A DNA stretch of 9,763 nucleotides from the NCBI GenBank assembly GCA_903934275.1, contig CAIZNF010000633.1, positions 1 through 9,763 of the forward strand. Reading direction: 5' to 3'. How positions within the stretch are numbered: the stretch's first letter is position 1; every line of letters begins with the position of its first letter. A program made the translations under genes and the position numbers. This document shows, piece after piece, positions 1 through 6,020 of this stretch. The DNA comes from an uncultured Nitrosomonadales bacterium. GTDB lineage: Bacteria > Pseudomonadota > Gammaproteobacteria > Burkholderiales > Gallionellaceae. The notes under the pieces were generated by a model, which ran no database searches, was not told the origin of the DNA, and saw nothing but the letters and a program-made list of their open reading frames with translations.

Positions 1-348
1 CGAAAGATGTATCTGCATTTCCGGCCAGCGCTCGCGCACCATCGCAATCAGGCCGGGATCGGCCATGATCAGCGCATCCGGCCGCATTGCGATGACCGGC
101 TCCATGTCCGCCATGTAGGTTTTCACCTTGGCGTTGTGCGGCATCAGGTTGCTGGCGACGAACAGTTTTTTGCCGAGCGCATGCGCCTCCTTGATGCCGA
201 TGCGCAGTTCATCAAGCTGGAATTCGTTGTTGCGCGCACGCAAGCTGTAGCGCGGCTGTCCGGCGTACACCGCGTCCGCGCCGAAGGCGTAGGCGCTGCG
301 CATCTTGTCCAGCGTACCGGCAGGTAGCAGCAGTTCGGGGGATTTCAT
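1..348 (-). CDS. trhP: tRNA hydroxylation protein TrhP (peptidase U32 family), N-terminal part, cut by window edge
   Basis: The first 116 codons of a U32-family protein are present; the rest lies left of the window. The translation reads MKSPELLLPAGTLDKMR, then GADAVYAGQPRYSLRARNNEF, then EAHALGKK, then PDALIMADPG, ending MQIHLS. This follows the N-terminus of E. coli YegQ/TrhP closely, including the PELL.PAGT opening and the IHLS stretch that normally leads into QAN. In E. coli, TrhP acts with prephenate-derived chemistry to hydroxylate U34 of several tRNAs (ho5U, precursor of cmo5U/mcmo5U); the U32 'peptidase' label is historical. The ATG at 346-348 is the only start matching the family N-terminus, but no Shine-Dalgarno sequence precedes it. 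A double-hairpin repeat begins 13 bases upstream. It follows metF on the same strand after a 109-base gap, so it may be the last gene of that operon or have its own promoter. Family assignment is firm; the exact symbol depends on the missing C-terminal part. Confidence 0.88.
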   Translation of the reverse strand, partial: MKSPELLLPAGTLDKMRSAYAFGADAVYAGQPRYSLRARNNEFQLDELRIGIKEAHALGKKLFVASNLMPHNAKVKTYMADMEPVIAMRPDALIMADPGLIAMVRERWPEMQIHLS

Positions 349-361
349 CAACGTGGTTCGT

Positions 362-422
362 GGGCGTATTGCCATACGCCCCTACGATCCGTGCGCCTGT
401 AGGGGCGTATGGCAATACGCCC
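362..422. repeat. Inverted pair of GTAG-headed REP-like hairpins
   Basis: A perfect 24-base inverted repeat (362-385 against 399-422) is separated by 13 bases. Each arm is itself a hairpin: a GTAG head next to GGGCGTAT, a 4-base loop and ATACGCCC. The GTAG heads face inward (382-385 and 399-402). GTAG head plus palindrome is the known architecture of REP sequences mobilised by RAYT (Y1 transposase-like) proteins; the link to that family here is by architecture only. The element fills most of the metF–trhP gap and could also act as an mRNA-stabilising or terminating structure. Confidence 0.85.
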
Positions 423-457
423 TTCGGCAAGGAATGAGGAAAAATCTGTAATGCACA

Positions 458-1288
458 TTAAATCCCGAGCCGCCTGCAAATCGCCAGCGACGGCGCAGCC
501 TGGTTCAGCGTATAGAAGTGCAGCCCCGGCGCGCCTCCGGCGAGCAGGCGCTCGCACAGCGCCGTGACCACATCCTGCCCGAATTCCTGTATCGATTCGC
601 TGTCATCGCCGAAGCCTTCCAGCGTGCGGCGTATCCAGCGCGGAATCTCCGCGCCGCAGGTGTCGGAGAAGCGCGCCAATTGCGCGAATTTCACAATCGG
701 CATGATGCCCGGCACGATAGGAATGGTGATGCCCAGCTTGCGGCATTTGTCGACGAAATAAAAATAACTGTCGGCGTTGTAGAAATATTGGGTGATGGCC
801 GAATCCGCCCCGGCTGAAACCTTGCGTTTGAAATTGAGCAGGTCGTCGCGCGCCGAGTTGGCCTGCGGGTGAAACTCCGGGTAGGCCGCCACTTCGATAT
901 GGAACTGCATGCCGGTTTGCGCGCGGATGAACGACACCAGCTCGTTGGCGTACTGGAATTCGCCGATGCTGGCCATGCCGGAGGGCAGATCGCCGCGCAG
1001 CGCCACGATGCGTTTGATGCCCATCTCCTTGTATGCGAGCAGCATGTTGCGGATGTTGTCGCGCGTCGAGCCGACGCAGGACAGGTGCGGTGTCGCATTG
1101 TAGCCCTCGGCTTTGATCTGCCTTATGGTGTCCATGGTGCGCTCCTGGGTGGAGCCTCCCGCGCCGAACGTGACGGAGAAAAATTCCGGCTGAAGCTCCG
1201 CCAATTGTTTGCGCACGGCAACAAGTTTCTCCGCACCCTCCGGAGTTTGCGGCGGATAAAATTCAAAACTGAAAAGTGGTTTGCTCAT
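458..1288 (-). CDS. metF: 5,10-methylenetetrahydrofolate reductase
   Basis: MetF is a cytoplasmic FAD enzyme that reduces methylenetetrahydrofolate to 5-methyltetrahydrofolate, the methyl donor for methionine synthase. The 276-residue length is normal for the bacterial family. The N-terminal SFEFYPP motif holds the catalytic Glu (residue 9, matching Glu28 of E. coli). ALRGDLP holds the flavin-contacting Asp (residue 100), and ITQYFY holds the conserved Gln (residue 167). The TIM-barrel protein is intact to its LGI end. The ATG is preceded by AAAGGA (1299-1304) at a 10-base spacing. That ribosome-binding site overlaps the stop codon of the upstream membrane-protein gene, and the intergenic gap is 7 bases, so translation is probably coupled. 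It is the third gene of the ahcY operon and closes the methyl cycle by supplying methyl groups for the homocysteine that AhcY releases. Confidence 0.97.
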   Translation of the reverse strand: MSKPLFSFEFYPPQTPEGAEKLVAVRKQLAELQPEFFSVTFGAGGSTQERTMDTIRQIKAEGYNATPHLSCVGSTRDNIRNMLLAYKEMGIKRIVALRGDLPSGMASIGEFQYANELVSFIRAQTGMQFHIEVAAYPEFHPQANSARDDLLNFKRKVSAGADSAITQYFYNADSYFYFVDKCRKLGITIPIVPGIMPIVKFAQLARFSDTCGAEIPRWIRRTLEGFGDDSESIQEFGQDVVTALCERLLAGGAPGLHFYTLNQAAPSLAICRRLGI

Positions 1289-1295
1289 GTTGTTC

Positions 1296-1655
1296 TTATC
1301 CTTTGTGCGGCCTCATGACTTGTGCGGCGGCTGCGGACAGCGCCCAGGAAAAAATACTGTATAGCACCGCGCCCAATACGCCATGCCAGAAACTATCCAC
1401 AACAAAGCCGCGCAGCACCGAGCCGACGAACCAGAACAACAACCCGTTGATGATGAAGATGAACAATCCCAGCGTGAGCAACGTAACCGGCAGGGTGAGC
1501 AGCAGCAACAACGGGCGGATCAGCGTGTTGACCAGCCCGAGAAAAAATGCGGCGATCATCGCATCGACGAAACTGTCCAGATGGATACCGGGAACGAAAT
1601 TCGCCACGGCCAGCAAGGCCAGCGCATTCAGTATCCAGATTAGCAGCAGTCTCAT
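1296..1655 (-). CDS. YvlD/phage-holin-family small membrane protein
   Basis: This 119-residue, very hydrophobic protein has about four membrane segments: residues 2-20 (RLLLIWILNALALLAVANF), about 31-50, about 52-80 and about 92-113. The pattern LNALALLAV.NFVPGI, GLVNTLIRPLLLLLTLP and TLGLFIFIINGLLFW is typical of the DUF360/YvlD ('4-TMS phage holin superfamily IV') proteins. Their biochemical function is unknown and the holin name is only a similarity label. The ATG at 1653-1655 was chosen over an upstream GTG (1671-1673) because AAGGAG (1660-1665) sits just before it. It lies between ahcY and metF, an order I recall as common in Betaproteobacteria, which suggests co-expression with the methyl cycle. 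No direct role can be read from the sequence. Confidence 0.88.
   Translation of the reverse strand: MRLLLIWILNALALLAVANFVPGIHLDSFVDAMIAAFFLGLVNTLIRPLLLLLTLPVTLLTLGLFIFIINGLLFWFVGSVLRGFVVDSFWHGVLGAVLYSIFSWALSAAAAQVMRPHKG
1299..1304 (-). promoter_or_regulatory. metF ribosome-binding site overlapping upstream stop codon
   Basis: AAAGGA on the minus strand lies inside the last two sense codons (AAA GGA) of the membrane-protein gene, directly followed by its TAA stop and then, 10 bases from the motif, the metF ATG. Ribosomes ending on the upstream gene would cover the metF initiation site, so translational coupling is likely. Confidence 0.7.
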
Positions 1656-1659
1656 CGGT

Positions 1660-1665
1660 CTCCTT
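1660..1665 (-). promoter_or_regulatory. Ribosome-binding site deciding the YvlD-like start
   Basis: AAGGAG on the minus strand ends 4 bases before the ATG at 1655. No such motif precedes the alternative GTG six codons upstream, which fixes the start as MRLLLIW. Confidence 0.65.
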
Positions 1666-1735
1666 TCAAGCACGGTGCCTAAAGCCGTTCGTGGTTAAGT
1701 AGTGACTTGGCACAGGGTTATCGTGCTTAGGAAGC

Positions 1736-1832
1736 GCTGATTTATTCAGTTTTGTCGTTCCCGCGAAAGCGGGAACCCAGTAAAATCAATAAACTGGATC
1801 TCTGCTTTCGCGGGGATGACGAATAAATCAGC
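1736..1832. repeat. 97-bp MITE-like palindromic element
   Basis: The ends are a perfect 12-base inverted repeat (GCTGATTTATTC at 1736-1747 and its complement at 1821-1832). Inside is a second, imperfect inverted repeat (1754-1781 against 1793-1820, 22 of 28 positions complementary) built on TTCCCGCGAAAGCGGGAA. This resembles the intergenic 'CCCGCGAAAGCGGG' repeats found in many beta- and gammaproteobacteria. There is no ORF, so it is non-autonomous if mobile. It occupies the gap between ahcY and the YvlD-like gene and would be transcribed as a long stem-loop within the operon mRNA. Confidence 0.82.
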
Positions 1833-1886
1833 ATCTCCCTTAGTCAATACTTAGTTGTTCCATCAGAGCTCGCGAAGCATAAATGG

Positions 1887-1911
1887 CCTTCGACGAGCTC
1901 AGGCCGAACGG
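1887..1911. repeat. Short dispersed-repeat-like sequence (TTCGACGAGCTCAGG type)
   Basis: This 25-base stretch between the ahcY stop and the 97-bp element begins CCTTCGACGAGCTCAGG and ends CGAACGG, so TTCG and CGAA flank a short middle. It matches, from memory, a motif scattered through many proteobacterial genomes (the CCTTCGACAAGCTCAGGGCGAACGG type). Only one copy is present here, so repeat status rests on recall. Confidence 0.45.
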
Positions 1912-1922
1912 ATGTCGAGATG

Positions 1923-3341
1923 CTAGTAGCGATAATGCTCAGACTTGTAAGGGCCGTTCTTCGGCACGCCGATATAGGCGGCCTGCTGGTCGGTCAGTTC
2001 GCTCAACTGCGCATTCAGTGTGGTCAATTGCAGGCGTGCGACCTTCTCGTCCAGATGCTTGGGCAGAGTGTACACGCCGATCGGATATTCCTTGGTGCGG
2101 GTGAACAGTTCGATCTGCGCGATGGTCTGGTTGGCGAACGATGAAGACATCACGTAGGACGGATGACCGGTACCGCAACCCAGATTCACCAGACGACCTT
2201 CGGCCAGCAGCAGGATGCGTTTGCCGTCCGGGAAGATCACATGATCGACTTGTGGTTTGATGTTTTCCCACTTGTATTGCTTGAGCGAGGCGACATCAAT
2301 TTCGTTGTCGAAGTGACCGATGTTGCACACGATGGCCTGGTTCTTCATTTTCTTCATGTGGTCATGGGTGATCACATGGTAGTTGCCTGTGGTGGTCACG
2401 AAGATGTCACCATGTTCGCAGGCATAATCCATAGTCACGACGCGATAGCCTTCCATCGCCGCTTGCAGCGCGCAGATAGGATCGATCTCGGTCACCCAAA
2501 CCTGTGCGGACAGCGCGCGCATGGCTTGCGAGCATCCTTTGCCCACGTCGCCGTAACCGATAATCACGGCGACTTTGCCCGCGATCATCACGTCGGTGGC
2601 GCGCTTGATGCCATCCACCAGCGATTCGCGGCAGCCGTACAGGTTGTCGAACTTGGATTTGGTAACGGAGTCGTTCACGTTGATGGCCGGGAATTTCAGT
2701 TCGCCGCGCTCATGCATCTGGTACAGGCGATGTACGCCGGTAGTGGTCTCTTCGGTCACGCCCTTGATTGCGGCGAGACGCGTGGAATACCAAGTCTTGT
2801 CTATAGCCAGCTTGGCTTTGATTGAGGCGAACAAGCAGGTTTCTTCTTCTGATCCGGGATTATTCAGCAGCGATGCGTCCTTTTCAGCACGCGTGCCCAG
2901 ATGCAGCAACAGCGTGGCATCACCGCCATCGTCCAGAATCATGTTGGAGAATATTTTTTCTCCTTGGCCTCCATCCGCCCATTCAAAAATACGGTGGGTG
3001 TAGTCCCAGTATTCGGTCAGCGTTTCGCCCTTGTAAGCGAACACCGGCACGCCGGTTGCGGCGATGGCTGCTGCCGCGTGATCCTGGGTAGAGTAGATAT
3101 TGCACGATGCCCAGCGCACTTCCGCGCCCAGTGCGGTCAGCGTTTCGATCAGCACGCCGGTCTGGATGGTCATGTGTAGCGAGCCGGTGATGCGCGCACC
3201 TTTCAGAGGCTGAGTCTTGGCAAATTCTTTACGGATGGCCATCAGGCCGGGCATTTCGATTTCGGCGATGGCTAGTTCCTTGCGTCCCCATGCGGCTAGA
3301 GACAGGTCGGCAATTTTGTAATCGGTAATTGAGGCATTCAT
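1923..3341 (-). CDS. ahcY: Adenosylhomocysteinase (S-adenosyl-L-homocysteine hydrolase)
   Basis: AhcY is a cytoplasmic NAD-dependent tetramer that splits S-adenosylhomocysteine into adenosine and homocysteine, relieving product inhibition of methyltransferases. At 472 residues it is the usual bacterial long form, which carries an extra loop (around residues 125-165, starting [10 protein letters not shown]) absent from the shorter animal enzymes. Visible signatures are GSLHMTIQT (His56), [24 protein letters not shown], the NAD-binding GYGDVGKG (residues 262-269), [11 protein letters not shown] and the canonical C-terminus ending HYRY. The ATG at 3339-3341 was chosen because GGAG (3348-3351) sits 6 bases before it. 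An upstream in-frame ATG (3351-3353) has no ribosome-binding site and overlaps that motif. The gene is led by an SAH riboswitch, so its substrate probably induces it, and it heads the operon with the YvlD-like gene and metF. Confidence 0.98.
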   Translation of the reverse strand: MNASITDYKIADLSLAAWGRKELAIAEIEMPGLMAIRKEFAKTQPLKGARITGSLHMTIQTGVLIETLTALGAEVRWASCNIYSTQDHAAAAIAATGVPVFAYKGETLTEYWDYTHRIFEWADGGQGEKIFSNMILDDGGDATLLLHLGTRAEKDASLLNNPGSEEETCLFASIKAKLAIDKTWYSTRLAAIKGVTEETTTGVHRLYQMHERGELKFPAINVNDSVTKSKFDNLYGCRESLVDGIKRATDVMIAGKVAVIIGYGDVGKGCSQAMRALSAQVWVTEIDPICALQAAMEGYRVVTMDYACEHGDIFVTTTGNYHVITHDHMKKMKNQAIVCNIGHFDNEIDVASLKQYKWENIKPQVDHVIFPDGKRILLLAEGRLVNLGCGTGHPSYVMSSSFANQTIAQIELFTRTKEYPIGVYTLPKHLDEKVARLQLTTLNAQLSELTDQQAAYIGVPKNGPYKSEHYRY

Positions 3342-3347
3342 AAAACA

Positions 3348-3351
3348 CTCC
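3348..3351 (-). promoter_or_regulatory. ahcY ribosome-binding site
   Basis: GGAG on the minus strand lies 6 bases upstream of the ATG at 3341. It overlaps the first bases of an upstream in-frame ATG at 3353, which argues for the downstream start. It lies just after a short AT-rich hairpin (3352-3371) abutting the SAH riboswitch. Confidence 0.7.
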
Positions 3352-3370
3352 ATTCATAAAAGTTAATGAA

Positions 3371-3450
3371 TAGGTGCCGTTGAAACGAGTCGCTGCTCCG
3401 AGCCTGACGGGGGACTGGTTGTCCAGACCCGCTGCAGCACCTCTCGGAGG
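3371..3450 (-). ncRNA. SAH riboswitch (S-adenosylhomocysteine-sensing ahcY leader)
   Basis: On the minus strand the leader shows the SAH aptamer elements in order. The P1 5' strand CTCCGAG (3443-3449) is followed by AGGTGCTGCAGCGGG, then an apical CTGG-ACAA-CCAG hairpin with CGGG/CCCG below it. Next come the conserved GTCAGGCTCGGAG, whose CTCGGAG (3396-3402) closes P1, and finally ACGGCACCT. AGGTGC (3437-3442) pairs with GCACCT (3372-3377) to form the pseudoknot that defines this class. The element ends about 30 bases before the ahcY start and begins a few bases after a TATAAT box. SAH riboswitches are known to switch expression on when SAH accumulates, and ahcY is the classic target. No intrinsic terminator is visible between aptamer and start codon, so control may be translational. 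Confidence 0.93.
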
Positions 3451-3456
3451 GCGCAA

Positions 3457-3462
3457 ATTATA
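3457..3462 (-). promoter_or_regulatory. -10 box of the ahcY operon promoter
   Basis: A perfect TATAAT on the minus strand lies 7 bases upstream of the first paired base of the riboswitch, the right distance for a transcript starting at about 3450. The -35 region is not recognisable by consensus: an A7-C-T6 tract (3469-3482) covers the spacer and could act as an UP-like element. Placement beside the riboswitch makes this promoter likely. Confidence 0.65.
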
Positions 3463-3563
3463 AACGTAAAAAAGTTTTTTTGCTGAAGCGGAATTAGCCC
3501 TGAATCCGGTAGCCCTCAAAGAGCCACGTTTCCGCACAGCGTTTGGGAACGATGGCCGGGGAG

Positions 3564-4820
3564 TTAACGGCGCATGGAGTCGAAAAATTCGGCGTTGTTC
3601 TTGGTTGCCTTGACCTTGTCGAGCAAAAATTCCATCGCTTCCAGTTCGTCCATCGGGTAGAGCAGTTTACGCAGCAACCAGATTCTTTGCAGGATATCCG
3701 GCTTGATCAGCAGTTCCTCTTTACGCGTGCCGGAGCGGTTTACGTTGATCGCCGGATAGATGCGCTTCTCGGCCATACGGCGATCCAGGTGGATTTCCAT
3801 GTTGCCGGTACCTTTGAATTCCTCGTAGATCACATCGTCCATGCGCGAGCCGGTATCGACCAGCGCGGTGGCGATGATGGTCAGCGAGCCGCCTTCCTCG
3901 ATATTGCGCGCCGCGCCGAAGAAACGCTTGGGGCGGTGCAGCGCGTTGGCATCCACGCCGCCGGTCAATACCTTGCCGGAAGAGGGGACTACGGTGTTGT
4001 AAGCGCGTGCCAGACGGGTGATGGAATCGAGCAGGATGACGACATCTTTTTTGTGTTCGACCAGGCGTTTGGCCTTTTCCAGCACCATTTCTGCAACCTG
4101 CACATGGCGGCTGGCCGGTTCATCGAAGGTGGAGGCAACTACTTCACCGCGCACGGTGCGTGTCATCTCGGTCACTTCTTCCGGACGCTCGTCGATCAGC
4201 AGCACGATAAGAATGGCATCGGGGCTATTCGCCGAGATGGAATGCGCGATATGTTGCAGCATCACGGTCTTGCCGGATTTCGGCGAAGCCACCAGCAGAC
4301 CGCGTTGTCCTTTGCCAATCGGTGCGACGATGTCGATGACGCGCCCGGTGATGTTTTCTTCGGCGCGTATATCGCGCTCGAGGATCAGTGGCTGGGTGGG
4401 GAATAAAGGGGTGAGGTTTTCAAACAGTATCTTGTTCTTGGCATTTTCGGGTGGCTCGCCGTTCACTTTGTCCACCTTCACCAGCGCGACATAACGTTCA
4501 CCGTCTTTGGGGGTGCGTATCTCGCCATCAATCGAATCACCGGTATGCAGGTTAAAACGACGTATCTGGCTCGGGCTGACGTAAATGTCGTCCGGGCCCG
4601 CCAAATATGAGGTGTCCGGTGAGCGCAGGAAGCCGAAGCCATCCGGAAGGATTTCCAGCGTGCCGTCGCCAAAGATGCTCTCGCCTTTTTTCGCTTCGCT
4701 TTTCAGCAGGGCGAAAATCAGATCCTGTTTGCGCATTCGGTTGGCGTTCTCGATTTGATTGGTCGCAGCCATTTCAACGAGTTCAGTGACGTGTTTGGTT
4801 TTTAGGTCAGATAGGTGCAT
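3564..4820 (-). CDS. rho: Transcription termination factor Rho
   Basis: Rho is a hexameric RNA-dependent ATPase/translocase that binds nascent untranslated RNA and ends transcription. The 418 residues match the E. coli length. The N-terminal helical domain (1-47) leads to the cold-shock-like primary RNA site (about 48-118, with [22 protein letters not shown]). The motor domain shows the Walker A segment ASPKSGKT (178-185), [24 protein letters not shown], the Walker B-type [15 protein letters not shown], the Q-loop and the R-loop region, and [11 protein letters not shown] towards the end. Nothing is missing. The ATG at 4818-4820 gives the canonical [11 protein letters not shown] start, but no Shine-Dalgarno sequence precedes it. 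The start lies inside the last codons of an overlapping 28-codon leader ORF, so coupling to that leader is plausible. It follows trxA, the same order as E. coli trxA–rhoL–rho. No intrinsic terminator is seen after the stop codon. Confidence 0.98.
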   Translation of the reverse strand: MHLSDLKTKHVTELVEMAATNQIENANRMRKQDLIFALLKSEAKKGESIFGDGTLEILPDGFGFLRSPDTSYLAGPDDIYVSPSQIRRFNLHTGDSIDGEIRTPKDGERYVALVKVDKVNGEPPENAKNKILFENLTPLFPTQPLILERDIRAEENITGRVIDIVAPIGKGQRGLLVASPKSGKTVMLQHIAHSISANSPDAILIVLLIDERPEEVTEMTRTVRGEVVASTFDEPASRHVQVAEMVLEKAKRLVEHKKDVVILLDSITRLARAYNTVVPSSGKVLTGGVDANALHRPKRFFGAARNIEEGGSLTIIATALVDTGSRMDDVIYEEFKGTGNMEIHLDRRMAEKRIYPAINVNRSGTRKEELLIKPDILQRIWLLRKLLYPMDELEAMEFLLDKVKATKNNAEFFDSMRR

Positions 4821-4893
4821 AGCGGTGCGAGAATGATGATTGAAAAGAGCAAGAATGAAAGGGGTTTGTCGGGTTGAAGGTATCCACCCGCAT
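4807..4893 (-). CDS. Candidate rho leader peptide (28 aa, rhoL-like)
   Basis: A small ORF starts at the ATG of 4891-4893 and stops with TGA at 4807-4809, overlapping the first 14 bases of rho in another frame. The peptide begins MRVDTF and contains [10 protein letters not shown] near its middle. From memory, the E. coli rhoL leader peptide, in the same trxA–rho interval, begins MR and contains SCRFSSAYS, so an SC.F.SS core may be shared. The ribosome-binding site is weak (AGG 3 bases before the ATG). Rho itself lacks one, so termination on this ORF's stop beside the rho ATG could deliver ribosomes to rho. The same frame is open upstream to 5004, so coding pressure is unproven. Position and overlap are seen; function and homology are inferred. 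Confidence 0.42.
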   Translation of the reverse strand: MRVDTFNPTNPFHSCSFQSSFSHRYAPI

Positions 4894-4975
4894 GGCCTGG
4901 AGCGTATTCGTTTTTATTATTGAGTTGCCAAGAGGGGAGAACTCAGCGGACGATACAGGAGGCGATGCGGACGGG

Positions 4976-5004
4976 ACAGTAAACGCTTTATTTGTAGCTG
5001 TCAA
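4976..5004 (-). promoter_or_regulatory. Candidate rho promoter in the trxA–rho gap
   Basis: On the minus strand a consensus -35 box TTGACA (4999-5004) is followed by a 17-base spacer and TACTGT (4976-4981, 3 of 6 matches to TATAAT). Transcription would start near 4970, just after the trxA stop at 5011, giving rho a leader of about 150 bases that includes the small leader ORF. The -35 match and spacing are good and the -10 is poor. Confidence 0.4.
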
Positions 5005-5010
5005 TAAACT

Positions 5011-5337
5011 TTATATGTGGCTGTCGATAAAAGCGGTCAATTGGGACTTGGACAACGCGCCCACCTTGGTGGCTTCGATGTTGCCGTTTTTGAACAGCAT
5101 CAGCGTCGGAATGCCGCGAATGCCAAATTTCTGCGGGGTTTGCTGGTTTTCATCAACATTTAGCTTGGCAATGCTCAGGCGGTCTGCATATTCCTTGGCG
5201 ATTTCTTCCAGAATAGGCGCAATCATGCGGCACGGGCCGCACCACTCAGCCCAGTAATCCACCAGTACGGGCAGCGGAGCCTGCAATACTTCGGCTTCAA
5301 AAGTGGCATCGGTAACGTATTTTATATGTTCGCTCAT
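5011..5337 (-). CDS. trxA: Thioredoxin 1
   Basis: This 108-residue cytosolic dithiol-disulfide oxidoreductase donates electrons to ribonucleotide reductase, PAPS reductase, methionine sulfoxide reductases and other targets. The active site WCGPC is at residues 32-36 and the buried Asp27 (VLVDYWA) matches E. coli Asp26. The cis-proline is Pro77 in [11 protein letters not shown], followed by the conserved KNG. Length and every fold landmark match E. coli TrxA. The ATG at 5335-5337 is supported by the family N-terminus; the ribosome-binding site is weak (GAGA about 9 bases upstream). The 125 bases upstream (5338-5462), separating it from the Nudix gene on the same strand, show no convincing promoter, repeat or terminator. 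It precedes rho as in many proteobacteria. Confidence 0.97.
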   Translation of the reverse strand: MSEHIKYVTDATFEAEVLQAPLPVLVDYWAEWCGPCRMIAPILEEIAKEYADRLSIAKLNVDENQQTPQKFGIRGIPTLMLFKNGNIEATKVGALSKSQLTAFIDSHI

Positions 5338-5462
5338 GGTTTATGTCTCGCTTTGAATTAAATGTGGTTGGCAACGCGGTACGCTATGGTCGGAGCGGGT
5401 CGCCGAATTTCAATGCGCATCCTAACCAAAAATGGTCGTGCTGTGAAGTGCAGGTGGCTCAA

Positions 5463-6020
5463 TTATTTGTGCGAGTGTGAGGTTAGTTCACCCACGTGAA
5501 AGCCGAAGTGTCCTTTCAGTCGGTCTGCAAAATAAAGCTCCAAGCTCAATTTTATAGGGCGAAAAGCGATTTCATCCCACGGAATTTCAGCTTCGGTGAA
5601 AAGTTTGACTTCCAGGCTCTCCGACCCCGGGCTGAAATCCATATCCAGCAGTTTGGCGCGAAATAGTATGTTCACATGGTTGATGTAGGGCAAGCTATAC
5701 ATCGAATATGGGTCGCCAATCGCGATGCGCGCGTTGGCTTCTTCCGCTGTTTCGCGGATGGCCGCTTCGGTTGTGGTCTCGCCGTTCTCCATAAAGCCGC
5801 CGGGCAATGTCCATAACCCATAGCGCGGCTCTATGGCACGGCGGCACATCAGAATTTTATCTTCCCATTCCGGGATCGAGCCGATCACCATCCTCGGATT
5901 TTGATAATGGATCGTGCCACATGCGGTGCAGATATGGCGTAGACGGTTGTCGTCGCTCGGGCAGCGCAATTCTATTGCTGCTCCGCAGGATGGGCAAAAG
6001 TTTATGTCCAGAACTGTCAT
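5463..6020 (-). CDS. Zinc-ribbon Nudix hydrolase
   Basis: This 185-residue protein has an N-terminal zinc ribbon (Cys9-x2-Cys12 and Cys31-x2-Cys34) followed by a Nudix domain. The Nudix box reads GGFMENGETTTEAAIRETAEEANARI. It keeps the Gly, the metal-binding Glu residues and the RE..EE core, but the usual Gly after EE-x is Asn and the residue after RE is Thr. I recall ETxEEANAR as usual in this beta/gammaproteobacterial subfamily, so the enzyme is probably active. Nudix enzymes hydrolyse nucleoside diphosphates linked to another group; the zinc ribbon recalls NudC-type NADH/NAD-RNA pyrophosphatases, but the substrate cannot be read from the sequence. Its ATG overlaps the bamD TGA by one base (TGATG), so it is translated from the bamD transcript. 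Confidence 0.9.
   Translation of the reverse strand: MTVLDINFCPSCGAAIELRCPSDDNRLRHICTACGTIHYQNPRMVIGSIPEWEDKILMCRRAIEPRYGLWTLPGGFMENGETTTEAAIRETAEEANARIAIGDPYSMYSLPYINHVNILFRAKLLDMDFSPGSESLEVKLFTEAEIPWDEIAFRPIKLSLELYFADRLKGHFGFHVGELTSHSHK

Noticed and set aside
869..1318. 149-codon plus-strand ORF opposite metF
   Set aside because: It is antisense to a complete, conserved metF and its composition reflects the complementary codons; no recognisable motif or ribosome-binding site.
1296..1655. Prophage remnant suggested by the holin-like protein
   Set aside because: The holin name is a family label only. The gene is in a conserved ahcY–metF context with normal operon spacing and no other phage genes.
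1668..1728. 7-base inverted repeat AAGCACG/CGTGCTT upstream of the YvlD-like gene
   Set aside because: Arms are short and 47 bases apart with no further support; a match of this size is expected by chance.
2163..2825. 220-codon plus-strand ORF opposite ahcY
   Set aside because: Shadow of ahcY on the other strand, rich in His/Val/Asp from complementary codons, with no family signature.
3469..3482. A7-C-T6 tract as an intrinsic terminator for rho
   Set aside because: No G/C stem precedes the T-run on the minus strand, and the tract lies directly upstream of the ahcY -10 box, so it fits an A/T-rich promoter element better.
3495..3516. Direct repeat TAGCCCT downstream of rho
   Set aside because: Two 7-base copies 15 bases apart are too short to mean anything without conservation.
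3543..4406. 287-codon plus-strand ORF opposite rho
   Set aside because: Antisense to intact rho; long open frames opposite G/C-rich conserved genes are common and no domain is recognisable.
5338..5462. Promoter or terminator in the Nudix–trxA gap
   Set aside because: TTGAAA- and TTGCCA-like hexamers occur but none has a reasonable -10 at the right spacing, and no stem with a T-run is present.
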